Under the pieces are notes generated by a model. It saw nothing but the letters and a program-made list of their open reading frames with translations, had not been told where the DNA came from and searched no databases. Shown piece after piece: positions 21,503 through 35,077 of a DNA stretch of 64,000 nt (positions are counted from its first letter, which is position 1; every line of letters begins with the position of its first letter). Location: assembly GCF_018991925.1 (NCBI RefSeq), contig NW_024737068.1, positions 9,031,885 to 9,095,884 of the forward strand, read 5' to 3'. This DNA comes from Homarus americanus. Taxonomy: Eukaryota > Arthropoda > Malacostraca > Decapoda > Nephropidae. A program made the position numbers and the translations under genes.

Positions 21503-22772
21503 TGAGGACAGGTGGATGAACAGTGATATAACAGATGAAAGGACAGGTGGATGAACAGTGATATAACAGATGAAAGGACAGGTGGATGAACAGTGATATA
21601 ACAGATGAAAGGACAGGTGGATGAACAGTGATATAACAGATGAAAGGACAGGTGGATGAACAGTGATATAACAGATGAAAGGACAGGTGGATGAACAGTG
21701 ATTTAACAGATGAAAGGACAGGTGGATGAAGTGAAATAACAGATGAAAGGACAGGTGGATGAACAGTGATATAACAGATGAAAGGACAGGTGGATGAACA
21801 GTGATATAACAGATGAAAGGACAGGTGGATGAAGTGAAATAACAGATGAAAGGACAGGACAGGTGGATGAACAGTGATATAACAGATGAAAGGACAGGTG
21901 GATGAACAGTGATATAACAGATGAAAGGACAGGTGGATGAACAGTGATATAACAGATGAAAGGACAGGTGGATGAACAGTGATATAACAGATGAAAGGAC
22001 AGGTGGATGAACAGTGATATAACAGATGAAAGGACAGGTGGATGAACAGTGATATAACAGATGAAAGGACAGGTGGATGAACAGTGATATAACAGATGAA
22101 AGGACAGGTGGATGAACAGTGATATAACAGATGAAAGGACAGGTGGATGAACAGTGATTTAACAGATGAAAGGACAGGTGGATGAAGTGAAATAACAGAT
22201 GAAAGGACAGGTGGATGAACAGTGATATAACAGATGAAAGGACAGGTGGATGAACAGTGATATAACAGATGAAAGGACAGGTGGATGAAATAACAGATGA
22301 AAGGACAGGTGGATGAACATTGATATAACAGATGAAAGGACAGGTGGATGAACAGTGATATAACAGAAAGGACAGGTGGATGAACAGTGATATAACAGAT
22401 GAAAGGACAGGTGGATGAACAGTGATATAACAGATGAAAGGACAGGTGGATGAACAGTGATATAACAGATGAAAGGACAGGTGGATGAACAGTGATATAA
22501 CAGATGAAAGGACAGGTGGATGAACAGTGATTTAACAGATGAAAGGACAGGTGGATGAAGTGAAATAACAGATGAAAGGACAGGTGGATGAACAGTGATA
22601 TAACAGATGAAAGGACAGGTGGATGAACAGTGATATAACAGATGAAAGGACAGGTGGATGAAGTGAAATAACAGATGAAAGGACAGGTGGATGAACATTG
22701 ATATAACAGATGAAAGGACAGGTGGATGAACAGTGATTTAACAGATGAAAGGACAGGTGGATGAAGAGTGAC
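21503..22772. repeat. Minisatellite, 35-bp unit, about 36 copies
   Basis: The unit starts GGACAGGTGGATGAACAGTG and continues ATATAACAGATGAAA (35 bp). Most copies are identical; variant copies lack the CAGTGAT part (GATGAAGTGAAATAACAG) and recur at intervals, as in a higher-order pattern. Because 35 is not a multiple of three and no frame has a stop in this orientation, a 440-codon open frame appears on the - strand with a 35-residue period; it is an artefact. Confidence 0.97.
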
Positions 22773-23048
22773 ATCAGAGATATGGACAAATGGTTCAAAT
22801 GTCCTCATTTTCAATAATAATATTTAAGGCCCCTCCACTACTATGGTAACACAGTGGGGAAAGAAAAAATACATAGACTGATTTAACACCTACTATACTA
22901 CCATACAGTATATAAAAAAGGAATGAGTGGGGTTGATATACCAAGGTTGTTTTCATTATGGCCTACTGGCGTCGTATATCAACTTACTCGATGACTGGCT
23001 ATTTCAAAACAGCTTTTTAGGTGCGATCTTAGGCAACACAGAAGACCA

Positions 23049-23120
23049 TGTAAAAATTGTAATAATAATAATAATAATAATAATAATACAGTACAGTAGT
23101 AGTAGTAATAATAATAATTA
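23049..23120. repeat. AAT/AGT microsatellite
   Basis: (AAT)n interrupted by ACAGTACAGT and (AGT)n. Confidence 0.85.
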
Positions 23121-23794
23121 ATAATGCTGCTGCGTGAGAACAGGGTTTTCACTGGTCACTATTTCGTTGCAAGGAATTCTCTCTCTCTCTCTCAGCTTCA
23201 CTTTGCCCTCTAAAACAAGGAAAGCAACAGGTGCAATAACTATAAATAATAAACCTTCAACACCATTTAACAATCGATTTTTTAGTGACTTCTTATATTA
23301 ATCAAATCATACACAAATAAGTTGCTCAGGCTCCTAGGTCCCAAAACTAGCACTGATATTAAAAGTGTTCTACATTCACAACCTACAGGCTGAGTGGGGC
23401 CAAAAGATATATAATCAATCTAAAGAGATATAGATCCATGATATGATATTAAGAGACACTCTTTATCTGGTATCATAAAAAGATCTTTGCCAACCACTGA
23501 GCCCAAAGATCTTTTATTTGGCAAAATTAACAAAATCATTATACAACAGTATTATGTAATGTTGTAAAAACCACAAGAGTTTTTTATCCATACATGAGGC
23601 AATATCCAAGATGTATTTTAATTTCTTAAAAAAACGAAGCACATATTCTACTTTAAATGGTAAACTGAGTTTTCTTATTGTGCAATGTCATCGAGCTAAA
23701 GTTAATGCCATTTTGTATATACATTTTTGAGATGACACAGTGTAAACAAAAGCAATGTGGCAAGCTATTACATTACAGTATGAAAAGAACAATA

Positions 23795-24099
23795 CAGCCA
23801 CTCCTCGACTTACGACGGGGTTAGGGACCCAAATCCAGGTCGTAAGTCGAAAATGCGAAAATAATACATAGAAAATCTAAAATGGGTGTCTCTTTTTCTT
23901 CTCAGCACCACAAAACTCTCACCTTTAAGCATGCCAGCCATTTTAAAGGGAATTACAAACGAAAATTTTGTCAGTACACAGCGCAGTCACTAACGTCAGG
24001 ACTCGAAAATACGTAATTTGAAATTTTTTTGGTATGACTGGGGCGGTCGTATGTCCGGGTGGTCGTAAGTCGAGTAGGTAGTAAGTCGAGGAGTGGCTG
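23795..24099. mobile_element. 305-bp TA-flanked MITE (ACTTACGAC family, second member)
   Basis: Left end CAGCCACTCCTCGACTTACG and right end GTAAGTCGAGGAGTGGCTG are inverted repeats, flanked by TA on both sides. It shares GGGTTAGGGACCCAAATCCA with the element at 5509-5890. Confidence 0.88.
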
Positions 24100-26243
24100 T
24101 ATATAGAGGTAGTCCCCGAGTTATGAATGGGTTCATTCCATAGGTTAGATTAGGTTAAAACACAACCTTGCACTTACTAAGCTATAATATTGTTATGAAT
24201 ATATTGGGACCTGTACAGTATATATTTTTAAATCCATAACACCCCTGACTCTGACAAGTCATAATAAGTCATAGTACAGGAAGTCTGAGTAGTATTCCTA
24301 TGATCTTGGAGACTCCTAATTGCAAGTAAAATTCAGAGAATAATATTGCTTCCTCCTACTCTGCAGGTGGTGTCACTAGTGACCTTAATACTGCATCAGC
24401 GTAAATCAACTTTTCTCTTTTCGTGACCACCTCTTCTCTGAGATTAAGTGGGTACGTGGCATATATAACTACTGTACTGGCACGATTAATGAATATGCCA
24501 CAGCTATATTGGTTTTCTAACCTCATTTCACGTGACTCTAAATATCTATTGCTCCACACAGAATAATTCTTGTATAAAAATCCTAGGGGCTATAAAATAA
24601 ACATACATTAGATTTTCACCATTAAGGGGGCAATATATCTAACAACAGTTATATTTTAACATATTAGAATGTCTCTTCCGATACAGGTATCAACTTGGTT
24701 ATAAATGCAAAGATTCCATGAATAAATCAGATCACATATCTAATATTCATTGCTACCTTTGGCAATCACTTGTTTCTTCCACCTGAATACATTTAAATTA
24801 AGTACCTGTACTGAGAAGACATTTGGAATGGAGTGACATAGACATCAACTTCAAACATGTGGCTGGCACCCTGACTGACACTAAAGTGCTGTATAACTAA
24901 AGCATCACAATGCAGCACCAATCAATGACCTCTGGCCAAAACTCATCTCTTCCCACCTTACTAACAGTAAAGATATTATACATGTGGTAATTCCATCCAT
25001 ACTTTTGTTATTTAAAAGCCTCTCAATAACTCCATACCTTATTTTTCTCAAGGTGGATGAAAATGTGAGGATACATATAAAATATATGTTGATCACAACA
25101 TAGAGAAACACCACAGACAATGAAATATTGAAGGAAAAACAAAGCAAAACGTATATTAAATTGAGTTATATATACAGTACAGTATACATAATAACAAATT
25201 ATGCAAATTACAGCAAATACATCATAAGCAAAAATAATGAAATGATATATACTGTGTTCAGCAAATTCCTCAGTGTGCTAATATATAATATGATCAAGCT
25301 GGTATATATAAAAGAAAAACTGTAAGTAAGGAATAGTTGGGAGCATCACAGTGACTGCAGGAGCTAATAATCTTATATGTGGGCTTTTACCTTCAATAAT
25401 TTTTCAACACACAAAACTGTTTTTTGGGGGGTAATATTAAAACTGTTCTAATGAAGTGACAAAAATAAACCTTCCTGTCAGTAAAAGACAAATGATAATG
25501 ACAGATTTTACTAGGGGGAGGAGGAAGGGGACTTGTGTCTCCCTTATTGGATGTCACTAAAAAAATTACATTTCTCTTTTCTTATAATTCACCAAAATTA
25601 CCACTACTAGATAAACAGAAATGTTCAATTTACGCAGTTCATTCTTGGTTGATTATTTTTCTTCCCATTTTGTGCCATCCTCCAGCCTTTAAGGTTATGC
25701 ATCCCATAGCATCCTAGAGCATATTTCAGGTGTAACAAGCCTGTTTTCTATGAATGGTTCAATCAATTGGGAACTGAAACACCCCTTACAGTATTCCTGA
25801 GAGCAACATCCACATACATACCCATTAAACAATGCCAGAGTCACACAAACATACATCTTGACTTTCAAAAACATATTAAACTTGGGAGTATTCAATACAC
25901 TCGGCCCAAAAAATTGGAACCACATACTATTGAACTTTAATTAAGCCATATACTGTATTATAAATGAACCCACATAATAATTCATCTTTGAGTGATGTAA
26001 AGATGCTCATAACTACCACCCATCAAATGTATGTACAGGTAGAGTCCAGTGATCTCTTGACTAGAAATTACATAAATCTATTATCTTTGGGCACTGAACC
26101 ACCAACAGCAGTTTCCACATACGATATAAAGATAAAACTTGAGAATTATAAAAGGAATGCATATAATAATACTAAAAATATAAGAGGATTTTGCTACAGT
26201 AAAGAACCATTCCAGTTGACATACCTTAAGTCAGTTACGGTAC
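24100..26243. other. Region downstream of the syntaxin stop codon
   Basis: No exon supported. It presumably includes the syntaxin 3' untranslated region at its upper end. A solitary MITE-like end (AGGTAGTCCCCGAGTTATGA) lies near 24106. I could not pick a convincing poly(A) site. Confidence 0.35.
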
Positions 26244-29200
26244 TTATTTCTGATTAGTAAAGTGAAGCACAATGATAATGGTAATGATGGCCAGCACAAT
26301 GCCTAGGATAATGATGCAGATGCACAAGCGACGCCGACTTTTATTCTGAAAGGCACGAAAATATAACCATGTAATACCTAAAGACACACAATATCATTAC
26401 AAGTACAGCAATTTCTTTAAAATAAATATGAAGGATAAAAGTATGACAACCCACTTATGGCCAAGGACTAATATAAGTGACTTGTTGAGATCTTAGTACA
26501 CTGAAGACCTTATGACAAGTCTCATCACTATTATAGAATGCTAGTACTGCACAGCTTGTAGCAGGGGTTCCTAAACTAAGGGAAACTGTGACATTTCAGG
26601 GGAGGGGGAGAGCATAGGGGGGTCAATGAAAAACAGTGTCATGTATGGAAACTAAACACTACGTAAATGGCACACACACACCCACACCTACACACACTAC
26701 TTCTTATCCAGGGTATAGAATTCCAGCGATATTCTTACCTGGTAGCGCGCAGCCTTCAACAACTCATCTCGGCCCTCCTCTACATGGCCATGGGTACTCT
26801 CCACATTGTCTTCTATGGAATCTGATGAAACAGACAAAATTGTGAAGCAAGTCAATTTGATGTTTTAACAGCATAGTAAACAAATACTTCACTATTTACC
26901 AAATTAGTCCAATTCGACTTAACATTGTCATCACAAATGCTGCAAATAAAAATTGCCAAATCTTCATTATTTCTAGCTATGTACTGTACTGTCCTGTTTT
27001 TGGTCAAATGCTCTTAAAAGACATTCATTAACCTTTGACTCTGTGCAAAGATTTACTGTATACAGTTGTTGACAGTTATACAATGGGGTTAGAGACTTCA
27101 AAACGACATCGTTGGGTGATCGATCACGCATCAATATAAATAACTTGTGGGGAGAAATAGGTTCCATTCCCGAGAACCTGAACAATCAGAGTTAGCACTC
27201 ACAGCGGTTATTTTTTTACTCATAATTTCAGGTAGACATACATAATTTTATTAATCGTTCATACAGATTGTGCAAAAAATCAAAACATTAATTAACGTCA
27301 ACACCTAAATAAGTATACAGGTATGCCTCATTTAACAATGGGGATGCATTCCTGAAAAACCTAATGTTAAGCAAAATTATTGCTAAACAAGGGACAACGA
27401 GGAATAATATCTGATTAGCACCCCAGTAGCAGGTGATTTCGGGAATATACTCTGTACTGTATACATAATTTTCTTCATGTTTTTTACTGACACATGCACA
27501 CACAATCGTTTGTACAGAATGTGTAAAAAAAAAGAAAATAATTATCATAAGGTCAAAAACATGAAAGGAATAAACATTTCTTCGTGCCAGACACACTGTT
27601 GACAAACCACCCACTGCCTCCACACAAACGTTCACTTCCCACCCATGCTCTTCATTTTTCTTATTCTACAGTTTTATATTAGATTTTCTATATTTCTAGG
27701 TTGCATTAGAGTAGTGAAAAGATTTTCTACAACCTTTATAGTTTCTTTACACGTAACACTGGCAATGTGTGTTATGGGGGAGGTCTGTTAATACTTACAA
27801 TGATTACTTTACATGATATTAGCTGCTCTTCACACTATTCCTATGTCATTCTTGGGTACTTGTGGTTAGACAGTAAGTAGACTGTCACAAATCACTCATA
27901 AAAATGTTGGTGAGAGAGACTGGAGAGAATTACCCATCATGACAAACAAGCAAAGACTATGGCGAAGCATTGTTGCTGGAGCCAAAAAAATTTTCCTTTG
28001 AGCTTTCCATTAGCAAGTGGACTTCCTGCTAGCCTTTAAGACAAGTTAATAGATGATAATGATAATAAATTTGGATAAATAACAACAAAATGGAAGAGAG
28101 AGGCAAGTACACGGAGTCATGGGCTGTTTAAAACTGCGGCCACTGTGGCGTTACCGATAGGAAAACAATGTGGCCACTGGCCAGCTAAACCCGCCAATTT
28201 CAAAACTAATCAGGTTAAAGAAAAAACAGTATTCAGGTAAATCTGGTTTCCTGGAGGCCAGATATATGGTCTGGTACCTGTATTTGTTTCTATATAATCA
28301 CAAATCCTATATATTTGGAATCCTTAGACTCTTCAGATTTCAAAACATACAAGTAATAGTGTATAGCACAATGATACAAACCTCCCCACCAGCCACCTTT
28401 GTTCTAAATGTTAATACTGTTTCAAGGTATCAATGTAAATACTGAACAGTAAAACTTAAATGTAAAGCTAAATCAGGAGGTACCGGTAAAGAACAAATGG
28501 ACAAATCTGAGTACCATGGATCTTCAAATATACAAAATTCACCATCAGCTGTGACTGTAGAGCCAATGTTTGGGCTGAACTAGAACTTAAAGATCGTTTT
28601 CCCTGAAGAGTATCCGAGGAAGAAATGTGTTTGACAATGAACCCATCTTAAAATACTCTCTGTCCATCAGGTTTCCAGTACAGATCACCTCAACACATGA
28701 GTAGGAGGCAGAATCAGAGAAGTGCCAGTCATCACATATCATAATGTAATACAGTGTACTACATTCACACTATATTGTATTTTTAAACACCCCCAGGGAA
28801 GATAACAAATACTCTGCCTGAAGGATCGGTAAAAGCACTAATCAACCTAATTCAATTCCTTGTTATGTCACAGACTACAGTACAGTACTAACTTTTATCT
28901 GTAACTCACCCACAATCTCGCCTTGAGCAGTAACCATAGAGGAAAGGTCACGCATAACTTCATTGATGTCAATTATGTCTGATTCCAGCTGACGTACTCT
29001 CTGCTCCCTCTCCAGATGCATTGCTGATTCAAACTCCAAATCCTGTCAAAAGTTTAAACATTAAATAAAAATGAAAGTGTATCTCAGACAGACCAAAAAA
29101 TATAAAAATGTCCTCTTATAATTTTCATTATCATTTCTAAAGCATTACTACGGTAAGTGTCAGAATGAGTGGGTTTTTTTTTGTAACTTAAAGATTTTTA

Positions 29201-32200
29201 TGTATACAATGTATTTTGGTGAACAGAACTTTTGCCCTTCCAGCAGGCACTGGGTAAGTGGAAAAAATTGTGGAAGATGTTTACTGTCATGGAATGGGCA
29301 GTTAGTAACAAGTGCATTGTGGCATGAGACTAAATGAAAGCACAGTAGAGACTTACTACTATGGATATTCAATGACCAATAACTGGATACACCAATATAA
29401 CCAAACTTTGACCATTAGGAGAAAACACCAGCAACTGGACAGGTAAACACATCTAAAACCAGTTCAATATGTGTACAGTACTTGTGCTGTACACTGTATT
29501 TGTTTACTTAGTTGTAAAAAAACAAACAAAGAAAAGCATAAAGCATCCCTGACTAACCTCTCACATATTATGATGCAAATCACATCAAATTCGCCAGTTA
29601 ATTGCGTCAAATTTAAGTCCGACATATACAGGATATTGTGAGAAAAGCTTACTGAAAGTACCAAAGTGTGGGTGGAATTCCACTGTTCATCAATTTCCTC
29701 CTGTCAGCTATGCTGGTAGGTCACATATGTCACTTTATTCCCTCTCTTGTCCTACCCACAATTAGTCATATCAAAATTCTAAAGCCACCGTTGGAAAGCT
29801 CATAAAGTTCCGTCTTCTTCAATTATATATAATACCTTGGTAGGTGTGTGAAAAATATCTGAGACATGATGCTGGGAACACAATTTTTTCTTTATTCATA
29901 GTGAAAAATAGTCTTATTCTCGTCTTATTTATTTATTTATTTACTTACGTTAAAGCCATGAAAATAATGAAGCCAGTGATGTATAAATCACACACAAAAA
30001 AATCAACTTCTTGTTGAATAAATTATTCACAGAACAAAGATGACTAAACCTTACATGAGTGGTCCCATATGACTTTTGTCGTTGTCACGGAAACTTAAAA
30101 CCCATTCCCTGCTCGAGAAGGTTAAATACTAATTATATTTACAGTAACACCAACCTGTACAGTACTGCATTATAGACATAAAATTGAGAAATGGGTAAAA
30201 TCATTTTGGAACCATAAGGCAAGCCACAAGTCCTAGTGCAACCAGGAGAGGATATCTAACATTACCCACAAAAGTAAAATTTAGGATTGCCATCAAGATA
30301 TATATACAGTACCTCTAAAATAAATGTGTATGGAAAGCCTTATTTACAACTTCTTTAATCCCATATGCAAAAAATAACACAATATACCAGGATTTTTCTG
30401 ATACAGTACAGTACTTTCTAGTCATCTTTATCTGAGGGACATAACCGTAGTTAGACTGAAAAATATCATTCATCATCACACACAGCTGGAACTTATCTTG
30501 TTGGAGAAATGAATGGTTATTGGATAGCACAGGTATGGGACCATTTGTTTGGCATGCTTGGGACCTGGGAGTTACCGGATAGGGTTTTATTTTTTTCCAG
30601 AATTTGGAGTGCCGAGCCTACAATGTACTAAATGTATAGTAAACTCTCTGTAACTGGTTGCAAAGCCTCTGTTCAGATCACTAGATTCATCCCTAAAAGT
30701 AACTTTACCTCTTCACTGTAATTACAGACATATACACAACAATAGCAAAAGCATATAAATATTAATAATGAAAGCACAAAAAGAGCAAAAATTATTAAGT
30801 TATCAGTGTATAAACTACGCTGCAGTTCTGTGATGTTGGGCACCTCGATGCTCACCTTAGTAACCAGCCCAACCGGAACACTGCCTGGATGGCTTCCCTA
30901 GCAATGGTGCTCTGTACCGTGGACCCTCCAACTTCCACATGCTCGCCAAAAGGTTTCACAGTGGAAACCCGTAGATACATAAAACTTTATACCTTATGAT
31001 AGTTTTCTCTCTTTTTTTGTTTTGCACTTTCTGTATGTAGGATTATGTGTATACAGTATTTGTATATGAGTAAGTAAAAAGAGGAGTTGAAAAATACAGT
31101 AACCATAACATATAGCTGAGTTAGATATTTGCCTGCCTGGCTTGAAAATTCTTGGCGCTCATTTTAAACAATTCATCCCAGGACATTACCAGTTTTTGGA
31201 GCATTCTAGATAATGGTCCCATAAATTACAGATAAATACAAAATGAAAGGCAAAAAATAAAGAGTGACTTTCAGTATTAGTGTAAAGTCATTATGCTTAT
31301 CTCTATAACTGTTAGCTTAACACTGGGGGGAGATGAATGAGTGAAAACAATGGTACCCAGTTGCTTTGTATTGTAATTAAGACTCACCTGAATTTCTTTC
31401 ATTTGTTGGTGTTTCTTTTGTTCTGATGCAATCATGACATCAGTGGAAGCTGAAGTGGTGTCTTGTTCTACTGCTACCATATCTGCTGGTAACCGGGCAG
31501 TCCTCAGTGTACTTACAACTTTCTGGAAGCATCAACATCAAAATTATAACCCAAGAACTTCTGACAATGCCCTTCATAAACCTTAGACTGTACAGTACAT
31601 ATCTATCGAGCTACTTTACAACAGTTTGAAACATATGGGGTATATATGTAATAAACCTAACATCATCATCAATATCATCATGATTTTACGGATATCTTTA
31701 GCGCTTGCATGGGTTAGCTGAGATTACGGTCACTTGCAATTTCTCATCAGGCACTTACAACTTCTCCCCATGTCACCCTTAGCCCGTTGCTGGCTCTCCT
31801 CCCTTCCACTTATAGACTAATACACCTCTTGACCTCTTGTTACATTTATTGGTGGCAAGAGGACCTTCCCTTCATGTGAAAGGAAGGCTGTATGTGGCTG
31901 GTTTGGGAAGTATGATGTTTGGGAGTGAAGCATGTGCAGTTAAATAGGATGATTTATGCAGTCTTGGGTTAGCTGAAATGACAATGGTGATGTGGGTGTG
32001 CAATGTGACACAAAGACTGGAGGCACATTTGAAAGCTAAGATGGTGACTGGGTATTGAAAGTGTTGGTGAAGTTCTGCATAGAGGCAGGCTAAGATGGTT
32101 AGAGCATGTGGAGAAAATGAACGAATGGCACCTTAGTCCCCTTCAAAGTACTCCCCTTGGGACCTCACACACTTCTCCCAGCGTCCCTTCCACTTTTCAA

Positions 32201-35020
32201 AACAGTCTGCAAGGTCCTCTTTCGTCTTTCGGGATCTTCATCAGCTGCCTCGTCGCATTCTCCTTAATCTCGTCCATGGTCTGAAATCTCCTCCCTTTCA
32301 ACGGCGATATTAGCTTTGAGAAAAGCCAGAAGTCGCAGGGAGCCAAATCTGGGCTGTAGGGGGACTGAGAGACCTGGGTGATGCAATGTTTTGCCAAAAA
32401 ACCCTGCACGAGACGTGAAGAATGGGCAGGCGCCTTGTCATGATGAAGCTGCCAGTCACCACTTGCCCACAGCTGCGGTCGTTTTCTTCTTACTGCATCC
32501 CTCAGCCGGCGAAGAACTTCGATGTAGTACTCCTTCGTTATTGTTTGGCCTGGAGGAGCGTACTCGTGGTGGACAACACCTTCATGATCAAAAAACACCG
32601 TCGACATGGCCTTGACGTTGCTCTGACTTTGCCGTGCCTTCTATGGACGTGGAGATGCAGGCGACTTCCATTGGGAAGATTGGGCTTTTGTTTCAGGGTC
32701 ATAGCCATAGACCCAAGACTCATCTCCGGCTATGACCTGTTTGAGGAAATGTGGGTCATTGTTAGCAGTTTGAAGCAAGTCCTCTGCAACTTCCGCACGA
32801 AATTCCTTCTGCTCTCGTGACAGGAGCCGCGGAACAAATTTTTCCGCCACGCATTTCATGCCAAGATCCTGCGTCAAAATCTCTGAAGCACTAGTCCGTG
32901 GAATACCTAGATCTTCTTCTAATTCTTGCACTGTCAATCGCCGATTTTCATTGATTGCAGCCCGCACACGTTCAACATTTTCGGGTGTTCTGCTTGTTGA
33001 AGGCCTTCCAGAACGTGGATCACTTTCAACGGATTCCCGGCCATCTTTGAAGCGTTTGTACCACAATTTTATCTGGGCTTCACTCATTGAATCATCCCCT
33101 AAAGCCTTCTTAATCATTCAAATAGTTTCCGCGGACGAATGTTCAAGTTTGTAACAAAACTTGATGCAGATTCGCTGATCTACTCGCTCAGTCATTATGA
33201 ATGCAACGGTCACACAGTACCCGCGCTCACTCAACGGCGTCTGCTGGGCAACTGAGTTGTCCCACAAGAGTGTGGCTGTTCATGCATGCGCAGTATGGTC
33301 CTGTCTGAGTGGCTGCCAAGTTAAATCAAGGCCGCACGACCAGTTCTCACAATATTCACAATGGCTGGAAACTTTCCGGACAGACCTCGTTTGTTACTTG
33401 TTCTAACATAAGATATGATAAAAATGGAAAGTACAGTAAACCCTCGATAATTCGGCACATATGGGGCTCTGGCCTTGCCGAGTTATCCCAAATTCCGACT
33501 TATCGAGGCACTTCCCCCCTCCTACAAAAATACAATAAAAAATTATCAACCCATATATGTGTACATGTAATCACTAAATGTAAAAAATTAAATTATCAAC
33601 CCATATATGTGTACATGTAATCACTAAATGTAAAAAATTAACACTTAGCAGCACTGCAGGTGAAGAATGAAGCATCATAGTAGGTGACACAGAGGCATGG
33701 TAGGTGACACAGAGGTATGGTAGGTGACACAGAAGCATGGTAGGTGACACAGAGGTATGGTAGGTGACACAGAAGCATGGTAGGTGACACAGAGGCATGG
33801 TAGGTGACACAGAGGCATACACAGAGGTATGGTAGGTGACACAGAGGCATGGTAGGTGACACAGAGGCATGGTATTGGTAGGTGACACAGAGGTCTGGTA
33901 GGTGACACCGAAGCATGGTAGGTGATGCAGGTAGCCAGATATGCCGAGATTTTCCCAGAAAATTTTACATATCTCAGCATTTCCCAAGTTATACTAATAC
34001 ATCCCAAGACCAAATCCACTCGAGTTATATGAAATTCTAAGTTATCGAGGATTTACTGTATGTCATTTGCGCATCATCCACCTTGTTTTTTACTAGGTAT
34101 TCGATTACCTGTACTGCAGAATATTTTCCATAGTAACCATCGGGTTAATTAAAAGTTGTTTGTTTGAAAATTTGTGGCAATTATCATCCCTGAGACCTAA
34201 AGACATATAAATCATGACATCCTTACTTGGGTGACATGTGAAGATGTAGCAGGGAGCTATATGAGATGGATCAGAGAGCAATTCTTCAAAAGCATTTATG
34301 TTGTTTTAACATTTAATAGATACGCTATACCAAATTAACACCGTCTCTTAAGAGTTTTAAATGCAATACCTTTTGAGCTTCGGCAAAACGTGATGCAGTT
34401 GCTTGGAACTCATTATGTAATCGCTCTGCCTGGATGCGCCTCTGTTTGTCGCCGTGTGTCAGAGGTTGAAGCGTCCGCAGCAATCCAGTCGTCTCCTGTA
34501 CTGATGCTCCTGCACTGCTGTTGATCTGTGTGCTGGTTCCACACAAGAGAAAAAATATGAAAGGAGATCTGTACAGCACTAAAGCATTCACAAAATTAAG
34601 TTTCATTCTTAATCTCTGTTTCAGCTCTTTCCTGCATTAGGTAACATAAAATCAGATTACAGTATACATAGCATGGATACATATACTGTACAGTTCAGTA
34701 CTGCATAAATGTTTATATCTCCCAGTGCATAACAAGAGAGAACCAGGAAATGTTGTCCATCTATCTATACATCCATACACCTGACTCATGAATGTGATTT
34801 CTCAAAAACAATTTGACCTAAGAGCTTTGATCCTTTGAACACTGCTGACTTAGATGGACTTCCTGAATCAATCTCATTATTGTATCGGTTTTTTCCCTTC
34901 ACTGACAGTTATGGCCAATATTGTTGGGTAATTAAAACAAACAGATAGGTGTAAGACTTAATATACAAGGTTATACAATTAATAGTCAGCAAAATGTGGA
35001 CTTAATCCTTGTGTACAGGG

Positions 35021-35077
<57 letters not shown>

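Noticed and set aside
21503..22772. CRISPR-like array
   Set aside because: Units are contiguous with no unique spacers, and the sequence is animal; it is a minisatellite.
21492..22814. 440-codon open frame on the - strand (Phe/His/Leu/Cys-rich)
   Set aside because: It is the translation of the 35-bp minisatellite in three successive frames; the 35-residue period proves it.
32391..32820. + strand frames opposite the mariner
   Set aside because: Antisense to the transposase, no motifs of their own.
33574..34019. Overlapping - strand frames with repeated CHLPCLCVTYH
   Set aside because: Translation of the 20-bp minisatellite inside a MITE.
34370..34525. Alternative acceptor for syntaxin coding exon 3 at CACACAG|ATC
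   Set aside because: It would break the phase with the preceding exon, which ends two bases into a codon; the acceptor CCAG|CACACAG fits.
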